From Cognatundibacterium griseum (GTDB taxonomy: Bacteria > Pseudomonadota > Gammaproteobacteria > Burkholderiales > Burkholderiaceae_D): a DNA stretch of 64,000 nucleotides. The notes under the pieces were generated by a model. It saw only the letters and a program-made list of their open reading frames with translations, had not been told where the DNA came from and searched no databases. The translations under genes and the position numbers were made by a program. Positions 9,165-17,803 of this stretch are shown here, one piece after another (position 1 is the first letter of the stretch; the number at the start of each line of letters is the position of its first letter). The DNA is taken from contig NZ_JACOGC010000002.1 in assembly GCF_014284195.1 (NCBI RefSeq), forward strand, positions 248,001 through 312,000. The letters run 5' to 3'.

Positions 9165-9953
9165 ATGGAATTGACTATGACGCCGGAATCCTTGTTTTCA
9201 TTAGCAGGCAAACGTGGTGTGATCATCGGGCTGGCAAATGCGCACAGCATTGCGTATGGCTGCGCTGCCGTTGCCCATGCGCTGGGGGCGCAGATGGTAT
9301 TGTCCTGCCTGAACGATAAAGCGCTGCAGTTCGTGGCGCCGCTGGCGGAGCAGTTGCAATCACCGCTCTTGGTATGCGATGTTGAAAAGGAGGACGAGCT
9401 GGAGCGGCTGATTCAGTTCGCTGCAGACAGAATGGGTAAAATTGATTTCCTGATTCATTCTGTTGCCTGGGCTCCGCTGACCGATTTGCATGGACGTGTG
9501 CTCGACAGTTCCGCGCAGGGATTTTTGCAGGCGATGAATATTTCCTGTCATTCGTTTGCGCGGGCTGCCCGTTTATCCGAGCCACATCTGGCACCGGGAG
9601 CCAGTCTGATGACCATGAGCTATCTCGGTGCAGATGAAGCGGTGGCGCACTATGGCCTGATGGGGCCGGTCAAGGCGGCGCTGGAATCGCTGGTGCGGTA
9701 TCTGGCTGTGGAGATGGGACCGGCCGGAACGCGGGTGCATGCGATTTCACCCGGACCGGTACCGACCCGCGCTGCATCCGGTTTGCAGGAATTTGATGTG
9801 CTGATGGAAAAAGCAAAGACGAATGCGCCATTAAAGCGCCTGGTCACTCTGCAGGAGATTGGTCAGCTTGCCGCCTTTCTGATCAGCGATGCCGCATCGG
9901 GTATGACTGGCCAGACCCTGTATGTGGATGGCGGTTACCATATTGTGAACTGA
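9165..9953 (+). CDS. fabI: FabI-like enoyl-[acyl-carrier-protein] reductase (SDR)
   Basis: A 262-residue Rossmann-fold reductase. The N terminus has the FabI-type glycine motif (GVIIGLANAHSIAYG) and the catalytic set fits FabI spacing: Tyr153, Tyr163 and Lys170 in SYLGADEAVAHYGLMGPVKA, followed by RYLAVEMGPAGTRVHAISPGPV and the C-terminal GMTGQTLYVDGG. It should reduce a 2-enoyl thioester with NADH. Because it lies with a MaoC-phosphotransacylase fusion and acetate kinase, and not with fatty acid genes, it may act on short enoyl-CoA or enoyl-ACP in a side pathway and need not be the housekeeping FabI. An alternative ATG lies at 9177. Confidence 0.82.
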   Translation: MELTMTPESLFSLAGKRGVIIGLANAHSIAYGCAAVAHALGAQMVLSCLNDKALQFVAPLAEQLQSPLLVCDVEKEDELERLIQFAADRMGKIDFLIHSVAWAPLTDLHGRVLDSSAQGFLQAMNISCHSFARAARLSEPHLAPGASLMTMSYLGADEAVAHYGLMGPVKAALESLVRYLAVEMGPAGTRVHAISPGPVPTRAASGLQEFDVLMEKAKTNAPLKRLVTLQEIGQLAAFLISDAASGMTGQTLYVDGGYHIVN

Positions 9954-10044
9954 GCGTGCCGTCTGATGGCGGCCGGCAGATAAAGATTAACAACAAATCC
10001 GGCAAGATCCGTCACCTTGTCTGTTTCAACCTGGGGAAGTCAAA

Positions 10045-11469
10045 ATGAATGATCCTGTTTATCCTGTGCATACACAGCAGGGACTGATCTCGAATGTCGT
10101 GTATGACGATATCCGGATCGGGCAGAGTGCGAGTTACACACGAACGCTGAATCAGGCAGATATTCAGGCATTTGCAGCCGTTTCCGGCGATGTGAATCCG
10201 GCGCATCTTGATCCTGAGTATGCCCGGAATACCTTGTTTCATGGTGTGATTGCGCATGGTATGTGGGGGGGGGCGCTGATTTCAACTGTGCTCGGAACCC
10301 AGCTGCCCGGACCGGGAACGATTTATCTGGAGCAGAATCTGCATTTCTCCAAACCGGTACGTATCGGCGACACCCTGACTGTCACTGTCACGGTGCTGTC
10401 CAAAGATGACGAGAAAAAACGGGTTACTCTGGACTGTCTGATTAAAAATCAGCAGGACATCATCGTTGTGTCCGGTCATGCACTGGTAATTGCGCCGACG
10501 GAAAAGGTCAGCCGGCAACGTATGCAGTTGCCGACCGTGGCCATGTTTGAGCTTGGCATGCGGCAGAAAAAACTGCTGGACAGTGTCAGCGCACTGGAGC
10601 CAGTGCGTTGTGCCGTGGTTCATCCCTGTGATGCTGATTCACTGGCAGGTGCGCTTGATGCCGCACGTCAGGGATTGATTATTCCCGTGCTGATTGCACC
10701 TGCTGAAAAACTGCGTGATGTTGCCCGGTGCGCCGGACTCGATATCAGTCAGGTTGAACTGATCGATGTTCCTCATAGCCATGCGGCGGCAGATCGCGCG
10801 GTTGCGCTGGCGGAAGGCGGGCAAGTTGAAGCGCTGATGAAAGGCAGTCTGCATACCGATGAACTGATGGGAGCGGTGGTGCACAGCACAGCGCTGCGTA
10901 CCAAGCGCCGCTTATCGCATGTCTTTCATCTGGATGTGCCGATGTATCACAAAGTGCTGCTGCTGACAGATGCTGCTTTGAATATCGCACCGGAGCTGGC
11001 GGAAAAAGCGGATATCCTGCAAAACGCCATTAATCTGGCACACGCATTGCAGATTGCCCAGCCCAAGGTGGCACTGCTGTCTGCAGTGGAAACGGTCAAT
11101 TCTAAAATGCAGTCGACACTGGATGCTGCCGCATTGTGCAAGATGGTTGAGCGCAGACAGATTACCGGCGCATTGGTCGATGGCCCGTTGGCGTTTGATA
11201 ACGCAATTTCTGCAGAGGCAGCGCATATCAAAGGGATCGATTCTCCAGTGGCTGGTGATCCGGATATCCTGATGGTACCCGATCTGGAGTCCGGCAATAT
11301 GTTGGCCAAGCAGTTTGAATATCTGGCCGGAGCGGCCACTTGCGGTATCGTGCTGGGCGCGCGGGTTCCGATTGCGCTGACCAGCCGTGCCGATGGTGTG
11401 GCAAGCCGTGTTGCCTCGGCCGCACTGGTGAAATTGCTGGCGCATGAATACAGAAAAAACACACCATGA
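10045..11469 (+). CDS. Bifunctional MaoC-type enoyl-CoA hydratase / phosphate acyltransferase
   Basis: A 474-residue fusion. Residues 15-150 form a MaoC hot-dog hydratase with the motif AVSGDVNPAHLD (catalytic Asp49 and His54). Residues about 180-470 are a phosphate acetyl/butyryltransferase domain (VEALMKGSLHTDELMGAVV and an SPVAGDPDILMVPDLESGN-like segment). The hydratase half would interconvert enoyl-CoA and (R)-3-hydroxyacyl-CoA, which is the PhaC substrate; the transferase half would swap CoA for phosphate. The kinase gene overlaps by ATGA, so acyl-phosphate can go straight to ATP synthesis. A run of nine G (10265-10273) encodes Trp74-Gly-Gly inside the hydratase core and could slip. Confidence 0.9.
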   Translation: MNDPVYPVHTQQGLISNVVYDDIRIGQSASYTRTLNQADIQAFAAVSGDVNPAHLDPEYARNTLFHGVIAHGMWGGALISTVLGTQLPGPGTIYLEQNLHFSKPVRIGDTLTVTVTVLSKDDEKKRVTLDCLIKNQQDIIVVSGHALVIAPTEKVSRQRMQLPTVAMFELGMRQKKLLDSVSALEPVRCAVVHPCDADSLAGALDAARQGLIIPVLIAPAEKLRDVARCAGLDISQVELIDVPHSHAAADRAVALAEGGQVEALMKGSLHTDELMGAVVHSTALRTKRRLSHVFHLDVPMYHKVLLLTDAALNIAPELAEKADILQNAINLAHALQIAQPKVALLSAVETVNSKMQSTLDAAALCKMVERRQITGALVDGPLAFDNAISAEAAHIKGIDSPVAGDPDILMVPDLESGNMLAKQFEYLAGAATCGIVLGARVPIALTSRADGVASRVASAALVKLLAHEYRKNTP

Positions 11470-12710
11470 CCATAACCCACAGCATTACCGCAGAACGGCA
11501 GCCAGCGATCCTGTCGGTGAATTCCGGTTCCTCGACGGTGAAGTTTGCTTTATACCCGCTGCACGATCAACTGGTGGATGCTGCTGTTGTCTCCGGCGTG
11601 GTGGAAGGGCTGGAGCCGGGTGGGAAACCTTGTATCTGCCTCAGTGACCAAACGGGGCGCCAGACTTTTCCACTGACCACCGGCGTCACCGGAAGTGACG
11701 CCTTTACGGCAGCATTGACCGAATTGCGTCGCCTGATTGCGTCGTACGGCAAGGATATTGACGTAACTGCGATTGCGCATCGGGTTGTGCATGGCGGCGA
11801 GCAATATGCGGCCTCGGTACTGATTGATCGCGCTGCGGTGAGTTACCTGCAAACCCTGAATCCACTGGCACCGCTGCACCAGCCGCATAATCTTGAAGGT
11901 ATTCTGGCGTTTCAGCGTGCCTATCCGGACATTCCCCAGATTGCCTGTTTTGACACCGGATTCCACGCAGAATTGCCGGTGTGTGAAAAAACGCTGGCTT
12001 TGCCGCAATCATTGCGCGATGCCGGAATCCGTCGTTATGGTTTTCACGGGCTGTCTTACCGCTATGTCGCGCAGCGACTGGCAGAATACAGCAGCAAAGC
12101 AGCGCAGCGTGTCGTCATGGCACATCTGGGTAACGGTGCCAGTGCATGCGCCATGTTGCAAGGAAAGAGTGTCGCTACCACCATGGGCTTTTCGGCGCTG
12201 GATGGCCTGATGATGGGAACCCGGTGCGGTGCGCTGGATCCGGGAGTTTTACTGTATCTGATGCAGGCAGGATGGGATGCGGCCAGACTGGAAAAGACGC
12301 TGTATAAAGAATCCGGTTTGCTGGGTGTTTCCGGGCTTTCAGCCGATATGCGGACATTGCGCCAGAGCGGTTCACCGGCGGCACAGGCTGCAATTGCCTT
12401 GTTCACATACCGGGTCATGCGCGAGTGTGCCGGCCTGACCGCTTGCACCGGCGGGCTGGACGTGCTGGCTTTTACCGGCGGGATAGGAGAACATGATACG
12501 GTATTGCGCGGACAGGTTGTGGAGGGCTTGCATTATCTGGGACTGAAGATCGATCCGGAAAAAAATGCTGCCGCTACCGGCGATCAGACTATGGCCATTC
12601 ATGCAGCAGACAGCCAGGTCGAAATCTGGGTTGTTCCGACGGATGAAGGCCGGATTGCTGCAATGGATGCTTCTGCGATTATTGGCCCTAAGCGGGTCTG
12701 TCCGGCTTGA
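11466..12710 (+). CDS. ackA: Acetate kinase (acetate/butyrate kinase family)
   Basis: A 414-residue ASKHA kinase that converts acyl-phosphate plus ADP to carboxylate plus ATP. Family motifs are intact: N-terminal SVNSGSSTVKF, the phosphate loop HLGNGASACAM, the acetate kinase signature TMGFSALDGLMMGTRCGALDPG, and FTGGIGEHD near the end. Its start overlaps the phosphotransacylase stop (ATGA), which is strong evidence for paired action. The length is slightly above the usual 400. Its 3' end overlaps the convergent acyltransferase gene by 23 bases, so there is no room for a dedicated terminator there. Propionate or butyrate are possible alternative substrates. Confidence 0.93.
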   Translation: MTITHSITAERQPAILSVNSGSSTVKFALYPLHDQLVDAAVVSGVVEGLEPGGKPCICLSDQTGRQTFPLTTGVTGSDAFTAALTELRRLIASYGKDIDVTAIAHRVVHGGEQYAASVLIDRAAVSYLQTLNPLAPLHQPHNLEGILAFQRAYPDIPQIACFDTGFHAELPVCEKTLALPQSLRDAGIRRYGFHGLSYRYVAQRLAEYSSKAAQRVVMAHLGNGASACAMLQGKSVATTMGFSALDGLMMGTRCGALDPGVLLYLMQAGWDAARLEKTLYKESGLLGVSGLSADMRTLRQSGSPAAQAAIALFTYRVMRECAGLTACTGGLDVLAFTGGIGEHDTVLRGQVVEGLHYLGLKIDPEKNAAATGDQTMAIHAADSQVEIWVVPTDEGRIAAMDASAIIGPKRVCPA

Positions 12711-13755
12711 AAGAAAGCCAGGCCGGAGGTCTGAATAAATACTGCAGCGGTCGCCACACCGGTTGTTGTGCCAGCCGGAAAACAAGCACGGGAAGCAGTA
12801 TTCCCGCGGCGCAGCCTGCCAATAAATGCAGCCAGGCTGAATCAATATGCAGAAATCTGCTCAAAACAATCCGCATGCCGCTGCCCGCCAGAATATGCAT
12901 CAGATAAACCGGCATGGAGTAATACCCCAACGTTTCAAATATCTGCAGCCAGCGTATGCCTGACCGTGCCATTGACATCGCCAGACCACTGACCAGCATG
13001 ATGCCGCTGCAGGCCAGCAACAGGTTCAACGGAGAATGATCGCTGAACAGCAGCCGCAACGGCGCATGAAACAGCCATTCGGCACTCACAAACAGCACTC
13101 CTGATGCGATCAGCAATGGTATCGCGTAAGGTGCCAGATAGCGATGCAGTTCGTCTTTCCAGTAAAAGCCATAAGCGCCCATCAAAAAGAAAATCAGATA
13201 TCCGCCCAGGAAATCAAGCGGAAAAGACAGCGCCAGCCATACAGACAAACACCATGCGGCCAGTGCGCCGCCCACAGCCAGCAGCGTTGTGCGGCCAGTC
13301 ACAGGCTGATGCTGGCGCAGCGTGACTGCCATGAGCACAAATAAGCCGAACAGGACATATAAAAACCAGAACTGCGCGCGCGGCTGCCAGAGCAGCGACA
13401 AGACTTCCGTCATGTTTGTCTTGGCAGTGGTGAAACGTGACAACAGCACTTCTGTGCCGCCCTGCAGCAGCGACCAGAGCAGGTAGGGATAAAGAATGCT
13501 GTCGATCTTTTCTGCAATCAGCCCGCGGCTGCCGTATTTTTTTAGGCCGGGTAGCAGGAACAGACCTGACAGGAAAAAAAACAGCGGCATGTGAAAGCTG
13601 TAGATCACACTGTCGGCCACTGTAAACCAGGCCAGATCCACAGCCATGCCTGCATTGACGACGCCGCGGCTCACATGGCCGTATACCACCAGCAAAATGC
13701 CGATTCCCTTGGCAAAATCAACCCAGTTTTCGCGCTTTTGCTGCATGGTTGTCAC
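12688..13755 (-). CDS. Acyltransferase family 3 membrane protein (OafA/WecH-like)
   Basis: A 355-residue integral membrane protein with about ten hydrophobic segments. The N terminus has the family landmark RENWVDFAKGIGILLVVYGHVSRG, with the His expected to act in O-acyl transfer, followed by FHMPLFFFLSGLFL. Such proteins move acyl groups (often acetyl) onto surface sugars; the acceptor cannot be read here. Its ATG overlaps the rng stop by 4 bases (ATGA), so it is translated from the end of the rng-maf-rlmH mRNA, an unusual partner. The C terminus runs into the convergent ackA gene. Confidence 0.85.
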   Translation of the reverse strand: MTTMQQKRENWVDFAKGIGILLVVYGHVSRGVVNAGMAVDLAWFTVADSVIYSFHMPLFFFLSGLFLLPGLKKYGSRGLIAEKIDSILYPYLLWSLLQGGTEVLLSRFTTAKTNMTEVLSLLWQPRAQFWFLYVLFGLFVLMAVTLRQHQPVTGRTTLLAVGGALAAWCLSVWLALSFPLDFLGGYLIFFLMGAYGFYWKDELHRYLAPYAIPLLIASGVLFVSAEWLFHAPLRLLFSDHSPLNLLLACSGIMLVSGLAMSMARSGIRWLQIFETLGYYSMPVYLMHILAGSGMRIVLSRFLHIDSAWLHLLAGCAAGILLPVLVFRLAQQPVWRPLQYLFRPPAWLSFKPDRPA

Positions 13756-15218
13756 ATCAGGATAATATCGTACTGCTCCTGATGGAACATGTTTTCCACT
13801 TGCAGGGAAATCGGTTTTCCGATGAAATCACCCAGCATGGCCAGATGCTGCGATTCTTCTTCCAGAAACATATCCACCACGACCTGCGAGGCCATGATGC
13901 GGAATTCGCGCGGATTAAACTGCTTGGCTTCCCGCAGCAGCTCACGCAGTATCTCGTAGCAGATGGTACGGGCGGTCTTGACCTGTCCTTTGCCGTTACA
14001 TGCGGGGCAGGTTTCGCACAGGACGTGGGCCAGTGATTCGCGGGTGCGTTTGCGGGTGACTTCAACCAGGCCCAGAGCAGAGAAGCCAGATACTGACAAT
14101 TTGGTACGGTCGCGAGACAGTGCTTTGTTCAGCTCCGACAGCACAGCGGCTTTGTGCTCATCATTTTCCATGTCGATGATATCGAGAATGATGATACCGC
14201 CCAGATTGCGCAGGCGCAGCTGACGGGCGATGGCGTGCGCCGCTTCCAGATTGGTTTTGAAGATCGTATCGTCAAAATTGCGACCAGCGACGAAGCTGCC
14301 GGTATTGACGTCGATCGTCGTCATGGCTTCGGTCTGGTCGACAATCAGGTAACCGCCGGATTTCAGATCGACGCGGCGACCCAGCGCCCGTTCGATTTCC
14401 TCTTCGACGCCATACAGGTCAAACAGCGGACGTTCGCCGGTGTAATGCTGCAGCTTGGTCAGCACGGAAGGCATGTAGCGGTTGGCGAACTCCTGCAGCA
14501 TCAGATAATTCTCGCGGGAATCCACCTGAATACTGTCGGTTTCTTCATTCACGAAATCACGCAGCACGCGCTGCGCCAGATTGAGATCCTGATACAGTAA
14601 TGTGGTTGGCGGCTGGGTTTTTGCCAGTTGTGTAATGGTGGACCAGGTGCGCCGCAGATAATCGATATCGGCTTTTAAATCTTCGTCGGAAGCGTCTTCA
14701 GCCATTGTCCTGACGATGAAGCCACCTTTTTCATCTGGCTGCTGCAGTCCCTGTACTTTGCTGCGCAGCGCTTCACGTTCAGCTTCGTTTTCAATTTTTT
14801 GCGAGATGCCGATATGCGAATCCTGAGGAAGATACACCAGCATGCGCCCGGCAATCGAAATCTGGGTCGAAAGGCGGGCACCCTTGGTGCCTATCGGGTC
14901 TTTGATCACCTGCACGGTGACTGACTGGCCGTCAAACAGCAGTTTTTCAATCGGAATCAGCGGTGCGTTCGCATTGCCTTCTTGTGGCCGGGCATCCCAG
15001 ATGTCGGCGACATGCAGGAAAGCGGCCCGTTCCAGACCGATATCGATAAATGCAGATTGCATGCCAGGCAGCACGCGCACGACTTTACCGAGATAAATAT
15101 TCCCGACCAGTCCGCGGGACAAGGTTCTTTCTATATGCAACTCTTGTACTGCTCCCTGAAAAATCAGGGCGACACGGGTTTCTTGCGGAGTAATGTTAAT
15201 GAGGAGGTTTTCGCTCAT
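13752..15218 (-). CDS. rng: Ribonuclease G
   Basis: A 488-residue RNase E/G family endoribonuclease (E. coli RNase G has 489) that matures the 16S rRNA 5' end and decays some mRNAs. The S1 domain is at about 35-130 (VGNIYLGKVVRVLPGMQSAFIDIG). The DNase I-like catalytic core has DVNTGSFVAGRN and IIILDIIDMENDEHK, carrying the metal-binding aspartates. The zinc-link CETCPACNGKG follows. No RNase E-type C-terminal scaffold is present, which favours RNase G. It begins 12 bases after maf in the same leftward operon. Confidence 0.96.
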   Translation of the reverse strand: MSENLLINITPQETRVALIFQGAVQELHIERTLSRGLVGNIYLGKVVRVLPGMQSAFIDIGLERAAFLHVADIWDARPQEGNANAPLIPIEKLLFDGQSVTVQVIKDPIGTKGARLSTQISIAGRMLVYLPQDSHIGISQKIENEAEREALRSKVQGLQQPDEKGGFIVRTMAEDASDEDLKADIDYLRRTWSTITQLAKTQPPTTLLYQDLNLAQRVLRDFVNEETDSIQVDSRENYLMLQEFANRYMPSVLTKLQHYTGERPLFDLYGVEEEIERALGRRVDLKSGGYLIVDQTEAMTTIDVNTGSFVAGRNFDDTIFKTNLEAAHAIARQLRLRNLGGIIILDIIDMENDEHKAAVLSELNKALSRDRTKLSVSGFSALGLVEVTRKRTRESLAHVLCETCPACNGKGQVKTARTICYEILRELLREAKQFNPREFRIMASQVVVDMFLEEESQHLAMLGDFIGKPISLQVENMFHQEQYDIILM

Positions 15219-15230
15219 GAATATCGGAAA

Positions 15231-15848
15231 TTAAGGAATAAAAATGCCGGACTGACGTAATGCCTGACAGGTCTCGAATAAGGGTAACCCCATAATGCCA
15301 GAATAACTGCCATTGATGTGTGAAATGAAGCGGGCGGCAGCGCCTTGTATGCCGTAGCCGCCTGCTTTGTCGTAGGGTTCCTGGGTGCTGCAATAGGCAA
15401 GAATCTGTTTTTCAGTCAGGGGGCTGAAGGTGACTTCGGAATGCTGTGTCATGCTGATCTGCCCGTTCAGGTGCTGTACCGTGAGGCTGGTCAGCACCTG
15501 GTGGGTCTGACCGGCCAGCATCGTGAGCATCTCGATGGCTGCTTCCCGGCTGGCCGGTTTTCCCAATATCTGATTTCCGTAAACGACGGTGGTATCTGCC
15601 GCCAGCACCGGACGTACCGGTAATTTGCGCATGTGCATGACTTTCCATGCCATATCGGCTTTTTCTTTTGTGACACGGCTCACATATGCCTGCGGCAGTT
15701 CGCCCGGCAAGACGATTTCACTGACATCCGGGCCACGTGGCGATGCATCGCGTAACCGCAGCAATTCAAATTCGATGCCAACTTGCGAGAGCAATTCTCT
15801 GCGGCGCGGGCTTTTGGAGGCGAGGTAAATTTTGTTATCAGGCAGCAT
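15231..15848 (-). CDS. maf: Maf-family nucleoside triphosphate pyrophosphatase
   Basis: A 205-residue Maf/Ham1-fold protein that hydrolyses dTTP/UTP or modified nucleotides to monophosphates. The signature LASKSPRRRELLSQVG is at the N terminus, with ADTTVVYGNQILGKP and the C-terminal YDKAGGYGIQGAAARFISHINGSYSGIMGLPL, all conserved in Maf. The motif set near AADTTV and DKAGGYGIQG is the YhdE-type (dTTPase/UTPase) layout. It sits between rlmH (18 bases upstream) and rng, a common Burkholderiales order. Confidence 0.95.
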   Translation of the reverse strand: MLPDNKIYLASKSPRRRELLSQVGIEFELLRLRDASPRGPDVSEIVLPGELPQAYVSRVTKEKADMAWKVMHMRKLPVRPVLAADTTVVYGNQILGKPASREAAIEMLTMLAGQTHQVLTSLTVQHLNGQISMTQHSEVTFSPLTEKQILAYCSTQEPYDKAGGYGIQGAAARFISHINGSYSGIMGLPLFETCQALRQSGIFIP

Positions 15849-15866
15849 GTTTGTCGAAAGTGAGAT

Positions 15867-16337
15867 TCAGACGCGGTGATAAGGATGATTTTGCGTGATG
15901 CTCCATGCGCGGTACAACTGCTCTGCCAGCAATACCCTGACCATACCGTGCGGCAGGGTCAGGCTGGAAATTCTCAGCAGGGTGTCTGCGTTGGCTTTGA
16001 GTCCGGCATCGAGACCATCTGCACCGCCGATGAGAAATACGACATCGCGCCCGTCTTGCTGCCACTGTGTCAGGTTCTGAGACAGCGCAACGCTGGTCCA
16101 GTCTTTGCCCCGTTCATCGAGCCCGATAATCCGGGCATTTTTGGGGATCACAGCTTCAATTCTGGCACGTTCCAGCGCCATGACGGTTTCGGCCGTTTTA
16201 CTGCCGGAACGTTCCACCGGTTTGATTTCCTTCAGGGACAGCCGGCATTCCGGAGGCATGCGCTTTGCATATTCATGAAAACCGGTTTCTATCCAGTCTG
16301 GCATTTTGTGGCCAACGGCAACGATAATTAATTGCAT
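15867..16337 (-). CDS. rlmH: 23S rRNA (pseudouridine1915-N3)-methyltransferase RlmH
   Basis: A 156-residue SPOUT methyltransferase that methylates pseudouridine 1915 in helix 69 of 23S rRNA. It has the normal length (155-160) and begins [20 protein letters not shown]. The knot region includes [10 protein letters not shown] and [22 protein letters not shown], and the protein ends in the family's conserved NHPYHR. It follows rsfS across a 99-base gap with a leftward terminator-like hairpin, so some transcripts may stop before it. Confidence 0.96.
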   Translation of the reverse strand: MQLIIVAVGHKMPDWIETGFHEYAKRMPPECRLSLKEIKPVERSGSKTAETVMALERARIEAVIPKNARIIGLDERGKDWTSVALSQNLTQWQQDGRDVVFLIGGADGLDAGLKANADTLLRISSLTLPHGMVRVLLAEQLYRAWSITQNHPYHRV

Positions 16338-16379
16338 ACGGAGTTTCAGCGAAATATATACGTAAACTGCTTTCTAAAA

Positions 16380-16404
16380 AAATGGCTGCGCAAGGCAGCC
16401 ATTT
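16380..16404 (-). terminator. Terminator-like hairpin between rsfS and rlmH
   Basis: A perfect 10-bp stem (AAATGGCTGC with GCAGCCATTT) closes a 5-base loop. On the minus strand it is followed by TTTTT (16380-16376). It lies 33 bases after the rsfS stop and 43 bases before rlmH, so it could act as an attenuating terminator inside the operon. Confidence 0.7.
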
Positions 16405-16436
16405 CTTCAGCATCATTCAACAATGGAGCAACCGGT

Positions 16437-17132
16437 TTATTCGGCAGCTTTCTTGCGCGCAGGACGTTTGGCCGCAGCCTCTTTTGCTGACGCGATGGCT
16501 GTTTTGGTTGCTGCAACTTTAACCCGTGCACCAGTTGGAATTTTGGCTGGCTTGGCTGCTGCGCCTGCTGCTGCCGGTTTGCGCGCCGGTTTGACATCGC
16601 CGTCAGCCGTCTTGGTGGTGCGCGGCTTGCGTGTCGTTTTTTTCGGTTCGTCATCCAGCGTGGTCTGGATTGCCATCATATCCGGAGTCACTTCCAGCGG
16701 CGCTGCCTTGCCGGCTGGCTTGCGTGATGTGCGTTTCGGTTTATCTGCAACATCATCACTTGGGCTGGCGCTCTTTCTTGCAGTACGTTTGGCGGCGCCC
16801 AGTTTGACCGGCTTGTCTCCCCAGATTTCTTCCAGACGATAGTAGGCGCGGATCGCCGGTTGCATGATGTGTACGACCATATCACCCAGATCAACCAGCA
16901 CCCATTCGCCGGTGACTTCGCCTTCCATGCTGACGATTTGACCGCCGTTTTCCTTGACCTTGTCGCGCACCGAGGCTGCCAGCGCTTTGGTCTGACGATT
17001 GGATGTCCCTGAAGCAATCAGGACGCGATCAAATAGGCTGGTCAGATGGGTCGTGTCGAATAACTGTATATCCTGGCCTTTAACGTCTTCGAGAGCGTCG
17101 ACGACCAGCGTTTGTAATTTTTTAATATCCAT
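16437..17132 (-). CDS. rsfS: Ribosomal silencing factor RsfS with a long basic tail
   Basis: A 231-residue protein. Residues 1-112 are a normal RsfS/Iojap domain (LQTLVVDALEDVKGQDIQLFD, LIASGTSNRQTKALA, GEWVLVDLGDMVVHIM, YYRLEEIWGD), which binds L14 (uL14) on the 50S subunit and blocks subunit joining in starvation. About 120 residues follow that are rich in Lys, Ala, Pro, Thr and Arg (KPARKPAAAGAAAKPAK and similar), like histone H1 or AlgP tails. Typical RsfS proteins are 105-130 residues, so the tail roughly doubles the protein. It lies 2 bases downstream of nadD, the usual neighbour. Confidence 0.93.
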   Translation of the reverse strand: MDIKKLQTLVVDALEDVKGQDIQLFDTTHLTSLFDRVLIASGTSNRQTKALAASVRDKVKENGGQIVSMEGEVTGEWVLVDLGDMVVHIMQPAIRAYYRLEEIWGDKPVKLGAAKRTARKSASPSDDVADKPKRTSRKPAGKAAPLEVTPDMMAIQTTLDDEPKKTTRKPRTTKTADGDVKPARKPAAAGAAAKPAKIPTGARVKVAATKTAIASAKEAAAKRPARKKAAE

Positions 17133-17134
17133 TT

Positions 17135-17803
17135 TTAATAAATTGAATGTTGTTGTATGTAGTCTAGCACCTTGTGAGGGACTAGCAATCTCATTGTCGG
17201 GTTATGCTGTTTCAATCCTGTGCGCAGTTGGGTGGCAGACACATCCACCGCCAGCTCCGGTTCTATACAGGTGCCGCCATAAGCCTGTCTGCGCATGACA
17301 TCCGGCGTTACTGCACGCCGGTACCACTCGGCGGCCACTGCTGGTGCGGCGATGTCCAGACTGAAGCCCGGTCTGGCAGCAACGCACAAATTGGCCACAT
17401 CAAAAAGGTTGCGCCATTCATGCCATGTATGCAGATTTTGCAGCTGGTCGGCACCCATCGCAAAACAGATGGATACGTCATCACCCCATGTGCTGCGCAG
17501 TGCACGCAGGGTGTCTATGGTATAAGTCGGCTGGCGCTGGCGGGTTTTTTGTATCTCCTGTTCGTCAATACAGACCGGGCAGTTTGCCCAGTTTTCAAAT
17601 GCCAGTCTCAGCATACTTACACGTTGCTCTGATGTAGCCGTCAGAGCGTTTTTTTGCCAGGGTTGACCCGCGGGAATAATGCGTAATTCATCTGGCCTCA
17701 GCATGTTGGCCAGACTGCGGGCAAGGGCGACATGACCTGCATGAACCGGATCAAAACTGCCGCCCAGAACCAGTATGCAGCGTGTCGCGGTGTTTACACC
17801 CAT
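17135..17803 (-). CDS. nadD: Nicotinate-nucleotide adenylyltransferase
   Basis: A 222-residue nucleotidyltransferase that makes deamido-NAD from nicotinate mononucleotide and ATP. The HxGH signature is present as [24 protein letters not shown] and [17 protein letters not shown] are family segments. The C-terminal ISTxxR-type loop is replaced by [11 protein letters not shown], a common variant. It starts inside the end of hemF (10-base overlap), so hemF and nadD are likely coupled; rsfS follows after 2 bases. Confidence 0.95.
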   Translation of the reverse strand: MGVNTATRCILVLGGSFDPVHAGHVALARSLANMLRPDELRIIPAGQPWQKNALTATSEQRVSMLRLAFENWANCPVCIDEQEIQKTRQRQPTYTIDTLRALRSTWGDDVSICFAMGADQLQNLHTWHEWRNLFDVANLCVAARPGFSLDIAAPAVAAEWYRRAVTPDVMRRQAYGGTCIEPELAVDVSATQLRTGLKQHNPTMRLLVPHKVLDYIQQHSIY

